This document shows positions 56,522-64,000 of a DNA stretch of 64,000 nucleotides, piece by piece (the stretch's first letter is position 1; every line of letters starts with the position of its first letter). The translations under genes were made by a program, and so were the position numbers. Origin of the DNA: Limnanthes douglasii subsp. nivea (lineage: Eukaryota > Streptophyta > Magnoliopsida > Brassicales > Limnanthaceae). The notes beneath the pieces were generated by a model, which saw nothing but the letters and a program-made list of their open reading frames with translations, did not search any database and was not told the DNA's origin. The stretch lies in NCBI GenBank assembly GCA_036936605.1, contig JAUPFV010000004.1:121942852-122006851 (forward strand), given 5' to 3'.

Positions 56522-59500
56522 CCATTTCGATTTTATGTTGGAATGCAAGAGGAATTGCAAACAAAGAAACCATCCAAAGATTGAAGTCTATTGTTATTTC
56601 GTCAAAAGTAAGTTTTGTTGCTATTCAGGAGCCGTTTGTGAGTTCTGATAAGATGGACTGGTTAGCTAAGAAGCTGAAGATGTCTGGTTGTTGTTGTAAT
56701 ATGAGTAGTAAGATCTGGGTTTTCTGGACTAAGGATTATAGTGTTGATACGATGTTTGACAGTGATCAGCTTTTGCATCTTAAAGTTGCTCACCCTACTT
56801 TGAGTAAGGTCTTTTATGTTTCTATCATTTATGCTAAGTGTAAGACTGCTCTGAGATCTGTTCTGTGGAATGATATTAGAGCCTTGAATGTTTCCTCTCA
56901 AGAGTGGATTCTGTTTGGTGACTTCAACATTATTGCTAGTATTCCTGAACATGTTTATTGTTCTACTATTAATCAGAAGGGGATGGATGATTTTAATGGT
57001 TGTATCATGGACTGTAACTTGATGGATGCTGGTTTTACGGGCTCTCCTTTCACATGGTCTAATGGTTGTAAATGGAAAAGGTTGGATCGAGTATTATATA
57101 ACTCTGCCTGGTTAGAATATTTTGACTGTACTTCTGTCTCTCATATGGCTAGAAGTTGTTCAGATCATTGCCCTATTCTTATTAAAGTTGCTTCTAATCT
57201 TGAAAGATCGAAATCTTCTTTTAGATTTCTGAACATGTGGGCTTCTCACCCTCATTTCTTGAAGATGGTAAAGGATAGTTGGAATGTTAATGAAGCTTCT
57301 GAGGTTAGTAATCCTATTAAGACTTTTTGGCTTAAACAGCTTCGTTTGAAGGCTGAATTGAAAAGTTGGAACAAGTGTATTTTTGGTAACATTTTTGATT
57401 CCATTAAACATTCTGAGGAGTCAATCATTAGTAAAGAAGCTCTGCTTATTAATGAGTTTAATGAGGAAAATAAGTTGGAGTTGGATTTGGCTAGACAACA
57501 TCACTTAACTTTACTTGACAGGGAGGAGTCTTATTGGAAGCAGAAGTCTCACATTACTTGGTTGAAAGATTCAGACAGGAATACTGATGCATATCATAGT
57601 TTTGTTAGGAAAAGGGTTAAGAGAAACAAGATTGATAGAATTAAAAGTGGTGAAGTCTGGTTGAATGGGAAGAAGGAGATTGGTGAAGCTGCTGTTGAAT
57701 TTTTTAAAGAGCTTCTTTCTCCTATTCCTAGTGTTGTGTTGGAGGATGACTTGTGGAATGTTATTCCTTCTATTGTATCTGAGGAGGACAACAATGTTTT
57801 GACTAAGATTCCTGATGATATAGAGATCTATGATGTGGTTAAAGGTTTAAAGTCTAATTCTGCTTCAGGGCCTGATGGGTTTAATGCTGAATTTTACAGG
57901 ATTTGTTGGAGTATTGTGGGGTCTGATTTGTGCAAGGCTGTCAAGGGTTTCTTTCATGGCTATAGGCTTCCTAAAGGAGTGAAGGCTACTGTAATCTGCT
58001 TGATTCCTAAGATTGACAATCCAAACAGGTGGAAGGACTTTCGACCGATTAGTTTAACAACTGTTTTTTCTAGGATCTTGGGGAAGCTTATCAATAACAG
58101 ATTGGCTAAGTTACTTCCTAATCTGATATCTGAGGAGCAGGGTGGCTTTGTCAAGGGCAGGAATATTCAGAGTTCAATTATGCTTGTGCAAGAGTTATGT
58201 TATGATATTGATAGAAACAAGAGAAGTGGTAATGTCATTCTTAAGACTGATATGACTAAGGCTTTTGATAAGCTTAATCATAGCTTTCTTCTTCATGTTC
58301 TTAAGGCTTTTGGCTTTAATCAATCGGTGGTTGGCCTGATTCACAATTGTATAAAAGATGTATTCTCTTCTATCCTTGTTAATGGGGAGGTTACTGGTTT
58401 TTTTCCTAATTCTCAAGGTCTTAGACAATGGGATCCACTCTCCCCTAGTCTGTTTATATTGGCTGAGGAGTATCTCATTCGGTGTATAAAGATTAAAGCT
58501 TCTGAGCAGACTATGATTAGATATACAACTAGGAGTGACATGTTTATTGATTGCTTAGCATTTGCTGACGATTTCATGGTGTTTAAAACTGCTGATGGTG
58601 ATACAATGAGGGTTCTTAAAGGCATTATGGATCACTACCAGTCTGTTTCTGGTCAGCAGATTAACAATGCAAAGTCTAAGTTCATTGTCTCTACTAAAAT
58701 TGGTACTCAGAAGCTTAGATTTATTGAAGATATATGGAAGATCAAACATACATGTTTACCTTTCACTTATTTGGGTTCTACAATATCAAATAATACTAGA
58801 ATTGCTAACTTTGAATCGATTATTTGTAAAGCTAGAAGCAGGATCCTGGATTGGGACAAGCTCCATTTTTCTTTTGCTGGTCGTCTGATGCTCATTCAAT
58901 CAGTTTTGATGGCTTTCCCTGTCTACTATATGCATCATACTGTTCTTCCTGCTGGTGTGATCAACAGGTTGGAAGTACTTTTCAGCAAATTTCTGTGGGG
59001 CAGCAAAGATGATAAAAGAAGCATTAGTTGGGCCAGTTGGAAAAAACTTTGCAAACCATTGAAAGAAGGAGGGCTTAATGTCAACACTCTGACTGACATG
59101 CAACATGTTTATGCAATGAAAAACTGGTATAGTTTCAGAAGGCAAAGTTCTCTTTGGGCTAAGTTCATGTTATCTATCTATTGCAGAAATGCTATTCATC
59201 CTGCTCTGGCCATCTCTCCATATAAAAGATCTAAAACATGGGCCACAATTATGAAGGTTAGGGATGAGACTGAGGATCTTATGTTCTGGTTACCTGGTCA
59301 AGGGCATTTAAGCTTCTGGTATGATATGTGGTGCTCGGATAGGCCATTTATTAGAACAGTCAATGATAATCAGAGAAGAGCTTTATGGGATAGTGCTAAT
59401 GATCAGGTCAGTCAATTTTGGTTAAATGGTTCGTGGGATCTGGATAGACTTCAATTTTTGGTCACTTCGACTGATATTTCTAAGATCAAGGATATTACTT

Positions 59501-60639
59501 TATCTAACAAAAAAGATGAGCTGCTGTGGTCTTTGTCTCAAAATGGTATATTCAGTACTAGGGACACCTTAAACTACATTAGATCTAAAGGAAATGTAAC
59601 AAAGCTTTATGATAAGACTTGGAATTCTGTCTCTCCTAAAAAATGCTCTTTCCTGCTATGGAGAGCTCTCCATAACTGGATTCCAACAGATGAAGTGATG
59701 CAGTCTAAGAATTTCCAGTTGGTTTCGAAATGTGTTCATTGTGAAAGTATTGAATCGACTCACCATGCGTTGGTTCATTGTCAGGAAGTATGGGATGTTT
59801 GGAGACATTTCAATGGGATATTTAAAGTTCAGGTACATTCTTATATGACCATTTCTCATGTGATAATGAAATGGTACTGGGCTGCTCAGAAAAATTGTGA
59901 TATTTTCACAATTCTACCGGCTATCATAACCTGGTGCATATGGTCAGCAAGAAACAAGAAGAAGATGCAGGGCGATTTAACTAATTCTACTACTATCATC
60001 AATCATGTATTGTTCATTCTATCTAGTCTGGATCGAAGTAATTTTCTGAGCAGAAGGCACTGGGGAAGGTTTAGTCGTGAAGCTTTGAATCTGGGTTGTG
60101 TTAACCATGTAAATACTGGATTTAAGGCTCTTCATTTGAAATGGAAGAACCCTAAACAGGGGAGATATAAAATAAATATAGATGGTGCTTGTACCTTTGA
60201 TGGCGAGTCGGCCGGCGGAGTGTTGATTCGAAGTAGCAATGGTGGCATTGTAGCTGGAATGGGTTGTCTCTTCGGTAAAAGTTCGCCTCTGATTGCTGAA
60301 TGCAGAGCCTTGTTTGAAGGTTTGAAGCTGTGTAGCAGACTTCAGATAAGGAATGTTGATGTTGAAATCGATTCTTCGATCTTAATAAACTTACTGTTAT
60401 ATGGTAATACTTCATGGTATCTTGAACCATTGTTGAGATGTTGTAGGAAGCTTCTATGTTCAACAATGGTGGTGAATCAGATTTTTCGAGAACAGAACTT
60501 GGGGGCAGACTGGATTGCCAAGTATGTTCTTGAGAAGAAATTGGATTTGGAGTTTGGAAGGAACGATGCTCCGTTGAAATTGAAAGCAATCGCTTTTCTT
60601 GAGAGCATCAATCTGGGGTATTTGAGAATTCGAAGTTAG
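56518..60639 (+). CDS. LINE ORF2: endonuclease, reverse transcriptase, RNase H
   Basis: 1373 aa. Endonuclease 1-220: CWNARG, Glu38 (IQEPF), Asp135 (FGDFN) and Asp216-His217 (SDH), which nicks target DNA. Reverse transcriptase about 450-720: TDMTKAFDKLNHSF and the catalytic box FADD (682-685). Zinc domain zf-RVT about 1035-1090 (CVHCESIESTHHALVHC). RNase H about 1215-1345 with the full set Asp1222, Glu1261, Asp1285, Asp1331, which degrades the RNA template. All catalytic residues are present. One oddity: residue 638 is Trp in GLRQWDPLSP (codon tgg, 58429-58431), where LINE RTs and copy 2 in this window have Gly (QGDPLSP). This Gly is nearly invariant, so RT activity is doubtful. A C-terminal RNase H is a feature of plant L1 elements. 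Confidence 0.95.
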   Translation: MTISILCWNARGIANKETIQRLKSIVISSKVSFVAIQEPFVSSDKMDWLAKKLKMSGCCCNMSSKIWVFWTKDYSVDTMFDSDQLLHLKVAHPTLSKVFYVSIIYAKCKTALRSVLWNDIRALNVSSQEWILFGDFNIIASIPEHVYCSTINQKGMDDFNGCIMDCNLMDAGFTGSPFTWSNGCKWKRLDRVLYNSAWLEYFDCTSVSHMARSCSDHCPILIKVASNLERSKSSFRFLNMWASHPHFLKMVKDSWNVNEASEVSNPIKTFWLKQLRLKAELKSWNKCIFGNIFDSIKHSEESIISKEALLINEFNEENKLELDLARQHHLTLLDREESYWKQKSHITWLKDSDRNTDAYHSFVRKRVKRNKIDRIKSGEVWLNGKKEIGEAAVEFFKELLSPIPSVVLEDDLWNVIPSIVSEEDNNVLTKIPDDIEIYDVVKGLKSNSASGPDGFNAEFYRICWSIVGSDLCKAVKGFFHGYRLPKGVKATVICLIPKIDNPNRWKDFRPISLTTVFSRILGKLINNRLAKLLPNLISEEQGGFVKGRNIQSSIMLVQELCYDIDRNKRSGNVILKTDMTKAFDKLNHSFLLHVLKAFGFNQSVVGLIHNCIKDVFSSILVNGEVTGFFPNSQGLRQWDPLSPSLFILAEEYLIRCIKIKASEQTMIRYTTRSDMFIDCLAFADDFMVFKTADGDTMRVLKGIMDHYQSVSGQQINNAKSKFIVSTKIGTQKLRFIEDIWKIKHTCLPFTYLGSTISNNTRIANFESIICKARSRILDWDKLHFSFAGRLMLIQSVLMAFPVYYMHHTVLPAGVINRLEVLFSKFLWGSKDDKRSISWASWKKLCKPLKEGGLNVNTLTDMQHVYAMKNWYSFRRQSSLWAKFMLSIYCRNAIHPALAISPYKRSKTWATIMKVRDETEDLMFWLPGQGHLSFWYDMWCSDRPFIRTVNDNQRRALWDSANDQVSQFWLNGSWDLDRLQFLVTSTDISKIKDITLSNKKDELLWSLSQNGIFSTRDTLNYIRSKGNVTKLYDKTWNSVSPKKCSFLLWRALHNWIPTDEVMQSKNFQLVSKCVHCESIESTHHALVHCQEVWDVWRHFNGIFKVQVHSYMTISHVIMKWYWAAQKNCDIFTILPAIITWCIWSARNKKKMQGDLTNSTTIINHVLFILSSLDRSNFLSRRHWGRFSREALNLGCVNHVNTGFKALHLKWKNPKQGRYKINIDGACTFDGESAGGVLIRSSNGGIVAGMGCLFGKSSPLIAECRALFEGLKLCSRLQIRNVDVEIDSSILINLLLYGNTSWYLEPLLRCCRKLLCSTMVVNQIFREQNLGADWIAKYVLEKKLDLEFGRNDAPLKLKAIAFLESINLGYLRIRS

Positions 60640-60770
60640 GGTTGGATTTGGGGCTTATGGCTGAAGGTTGAAGATGATAAAGGTTGAAGATGGTGTTTGA
60701 TTCGCGCGAATCTCTTGTTTTTAATTTTGTGTAAAATTGCCTTTTAAGGCTTGTACTCTTCTATTATTTC

Positions 60771-60776
60771 AATAAA
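60771..60776 (+). terminator. Poly-A signal of the LINE
   Basis: aataaa about 20 bases before the 3' junction at 60794. Confidence 0.7.
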
Positions 60777-60814
60777 AGCCCTTTTATAAAAAATAATAAT
60801 ATAAGTTTGGGATT

Positions 60815-62859
60815 CCATTTCATTTCAAAATTTAGTGTACCTTTTATTGTAAATAGAATATAGAAAGTAAAAACTTACAAAATATTATACAAAACGTTTG
60901 TCTAAAACTTATAGAAAAATAGTGAAAAGATTTAAAAAATAATTAATATTTTTGTAAATAAGTTTTTCTTATATCATTGTTTTGATTTTTTAATAAATTT
61001 TTTTAAAAAATATAGTTTTGTAACTTACGATTTCGAACAATAAGATATTAGATATCAAATTTAACAAAAGTATGTAAGAGAGAATTATGTTTGAATAATT
61101 TATGAGGTTTGAAATGTAAGTATTGTCTATTCCGTCCGTGTATAAGTATGAGCAATTCGGTCTCCACGTTATCTTGATATTGTTCATTTTTTTTGGGCCA
61201 TATGGGTTTGCTTTTGATCCACATTCAAAATGTATCTTTATTTGAGATATGTTCTTATTGATAAATCATTGATTATTCTCATGTCTAACCGACGTAGAAT
61301 TTTAATTGCACCAAATAAATATTTTTTTCGAACAAAGTACCATTTTAGCCATTTCTCAATTGATTTTCATTCGTTCACGTTAATCATGTTGTGCACCACC
61401 TGAGCTATAAAGCTTTACAACAGATTTATATATTCACTCTAATTGTACCACACTCTATGACCCATATAAGAACATATTTTTTACTTTGAGCATGGCTAAC
61501 CTCTTCTCAATTGACTTTCATTCGTTCATTCTAATAAGATTGTGTCAGAGTTCACCACTTTAGCCATAAAGCTTTACAATGATTTATCTACTCAATCTAA
61601 TTAAGTCATATTGTATGAGCCATAGAGTCTTACATCAGACTGGTCTATCATGTTCGACATTTAAATATTTCACCCACACGATACTTTGTCTGAGCCTCGA
61701 GCTATAATATCATTTGTTGGGAATAAGATACTACATATTCCACAACAAGATCACAAACCGTCGTTATTTTGTTTTAAAAAACCACAACATTTTGAATAGG
61801 CATATGTTCATCATCATCACAACGAAGAAAGCGCCGTGACAAGACCCCAAACCGTCGTGGTGAATAAACTTTCTAGAATATTAAAAAAATTCAGTAACCC
61901 GGTTGTCGCGACAACCTGCCTCGTCGCTGCAACGACCATTTTAAGAAGCTCGACTGAGGCTAGCGCATATATTAGTCTTTTCTTTTCTATTTTTCCTTTG
62001 GTAAGTCTTTTTATTCATCCATAGCTTGCTTTTTCGATCTTATATTTTTTTTATGATGATCCAATTTATTTTTTGGCTCGATTCCTAGCATTTTATTTAA
62101 TTAAATTTTCCAAAAATCCCCTCAATTGATTAAATAACATCTTATATTGCTTCAGTAAGACAATTTATATGCACAAAATAAAATATATTTTGATTAAAAC
62201 TTTACCTCTATATAAATATAGAAAAATTAAAATATAAAATATTGGTAGCCGTAAATTTAGGAGAACCTTCCATGTGGTCTAACCGACGGTCTCACACATG
62301 CACTGTTTTTACAAATATATTTATCTACATTTTCATTTAGCACTATTTTATTCGTGCCCTATATCCATTTTTCAGAAGCATAACTCGAGAAGAACTTATT
62401 TTTCATGAGAAGCGACATCATTCTTAGATTATTATAGCTACAATTTAAAAAACATAACTTGTAGTGTTTTTGTAATTTTTTGAAACACATGTCACATGTA
62501 GAGCGAATCTGAAAGACCTTTTAAATATATATCTTTACAACAACAACCAACATATAACACGCATATCACATAGGTAACTTAATTTTATATCTTAAACATT
62601 TCCATAAATAACTTATTTTAATCAACTAAAAATTTAAAGTTTAGTATTTTTATAGTCAAATTGGGTTGTCATTTTTTTTAATATGTCAACTTTAAGAGTT
62701 TTAATCATATCTTTCTATACGTAGAGTTTACCACTTCTAGAGACAATTATTTGGTAAATGGATCTGACATGTTATCATTAAAACACACGTACAAGACGAT
62801 ATGATTCCACTTTGAGTTAATTATCTAACGTATTTATGTCTGAGACTTAAATGTCTAAA
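60815..62859. other. AT-rich region with a possible copia LTR boundary
   Basis: No gene. Two imperfect direct repeats of about 110 bp (61344-61447 and 61489-61602, sharing ctcaattga-tttcattcgttca and ataaagctttacaa). At 61717 a TG-start sequence (tgttgggaataag) is preceded on the inner side by a degenerate tRNA-Met primer site on - (atgatattatagc, about 61702-61714). It may be an LTR of a copia element. No partner found. Confidence 0.4.
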
Positions 62860-64000
62860 TTTTCTATTCTAGATGTCTTTGTAGGCTCAACCTAAAGTTG
62901 TATGACTATCATAGTGTATTTAGATTGTCATGTATCCCTCAAAGGTGAATGGTATGTCTAGCAATAAGTCTGTAAACCATTCAACCTCTTATTCTTTTAT
63001 GGACAACAATACAGATACAGAGTTCATAGTTGGAGTGGGATATACATGTTTATTTATTTAATCCCCATGAAATGGGTCAATACCCACCTTGTAATTGATT
63101 TGTTATCACTTAGACTGGTGATTCAACTTGCATCTAAGTATCCTACACAAATTATAATATTGAAAGCATACGTTTATCTTTTTGATGTACCAAAAAACTA
63201 TTCCAATTGCAATCCAATGTTCCATACTTAGATTATTCGTAAATTGTCTTAATTTATTCATGACAAATGAAATATATACCCAAGTGCATAAAGCTACATA
63301 CATTAGACTTCTTATAGCACTAGTTTATTTCACTTGAGAAATTGTGCGTCCCTTATTTTATCTAAGATAACTATGATCTAATGACGTATGTGCTTATTTG
63401 AATTTCACATATTTGAATTTATTAAGTAATTTTTTAATATAATCAGATTGATTTATGACAAAAACTCTCACTATATATTATAGTTTTATTCTTAAAATAT
63501 TATCTTTTTTTATATATCCTTCATCTTAACAGTAGGTGACATAAATCTCTTTGTTTTAAAAATTGCTTTCATGTCATTACTCAATATAATAATATTATAT
63601 ATGTATAGACATGATGGTCACAATGTCACCGCTAACTTAAGTGTATAAACACTTGTCCGTCGTATTATGTCTAAAGTCATTAAATACAATCGCATGATCA
63701 ATTTTTTCATGTTACTTCTTAGGTGAATGTTTAAGATCATATTATGAATTAACAAGCCTACACATCTTAAATTCATTTTTAAGAAGTATAAAACTTTTAT
63801 GTTGTTCCATATAGACCTTCTCGTTGAGATGTCTATTTAGAAATACTCTTTTGGCATCCATATGATGAATTTTCAAATTGTATACCGAGACAATTGCAAA
63901 AAGAATGATAATGCTTATGGTTTATCAACCAAAGCATATCTGTCAAAATGATCTATTCCTTATTTTAATCACCATTGGCTAAAAATCTTGTTTTAAAAGC
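62860..64000 (-). pseudogene. Copia reverse transcriptase and RNase H remnant, runs off the window
   Basis: On -: VYNLKIHHMDAKRVFLNRHL then NEKVYMEQHKSF (about 63780-63890), matching [50 protein letters not shown] (KLVKSLYGLKQAPKQWHEK); then MYVALCTWVYISFVMNKLRQ and FTNNLSMEHWIAIGIVFWYI (63106-63303; LMYAMLCTRPDISFAVGxLSRY...HWxAIxRVLxYL). RNase H pieces PTMNSVSVLLSIKE and EVEWFTDLLLDIPF lie near 62900-63030. Stops are common, including some at probable Gln and Trp sites. The 5' part lies beyond 64000. Confidence 0.8.

Larger units (their letters stand above)
54937..60794 (+). mobile_element. Full-length L1-type LINE with open ORF1 and ORF2
   Basis: 5858 bp between perfect 20-bp target duplications. 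A leader of 100 bp, ORF1 (55037-56521), ORF2 (56518-60639), then a 3' end with aataaa (60771-60776) and a short A-rich tail. Neither ORF has a stop or frameshift. The perfect duplication and open frames indicate a recent insertion that may still be competent. One non-synonymous change in the RT (see ORF2) could have disabled it. Confidence 0.95.

Noticed and set aside
60152..60589. 145-codon - frame opposite LINE RNase H
   Set aside because: Shadow of ORF2; the + frame has all catalytic residues.

Overview
This is nuclear DNA of a flowering plant, most likely a eudicot. It is AT-rich and contains plant-type Ty1/copia and Ty3/gypsy (Tat lineage) retrotransposons, plant L1-type LINEs with RNase H tails, a tRNA-derived SINE, a Mutator-like element and one intact intronless glyoxal-oxidase-type gene. 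I cannot name the species. The window is a transposon-dominated intergenic region. Only one host gene looks functional.

Layout. 1-1500: nothing recognisable. About 1500-7250: a badly decayed Tat element on + (gag, protease, RT and integrase remnants), followed by a decayed tandem repeat (7258-7690). 8000-19213: a broken, unrecognised host gene on -, split by a copia element (8488-17618). That copia itself contains a 2.3 kb non-autonomous LTR element (10674-12956) carrying a fragment of the translation factor eIF4A, and a solo LTR (about 14024-14392). 20327-20964: a small TRIM-like element. 21895-23160 and 23163 to about 27300: two Tat fragments lying tail to tail. About 27300-40830: an old LINE split at 29331 by a 10.2 kb Tat element (29331-39572) that has both LTRs, a 5-bp target duplication, a gag-pol broken mostly by stop codons at probable Gln positions, and a spliced gene in antisense before its 3' LTR. 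41856-43481 (-): the glyoxal/galactose-oxidase-like gene. 43600-46814: AT-rich spacer with an AAT microsatellite, then a 100-N gap. 47046-51405 (-): a 5'-truncated, frameshifted LINE. 51674-51905: a SINE. 52582-54637: a Mutator-like element containing a strong foldback. 54937-60794: a full-length LINE with both ORFs open and a 20-bp target duplication. 60815 to the end: spacer and then part of another decayed copia element (-).

Nothing here works as a pathway. The story is layered insertion: host gene, then copia, then the eIF4A-carrying element and solo LTR; and separately LINE, then Tat element. The youngest-looking insertions are the SINE and the full-length LINE, whose target duplications are still perfect; the Mutator-like element also keeps a perfect 9-bp duplication, but its termini have diverged. 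Domain calls come from reading translated motifs by eye. No database search was run, and boundaries marked 'about' are soft.
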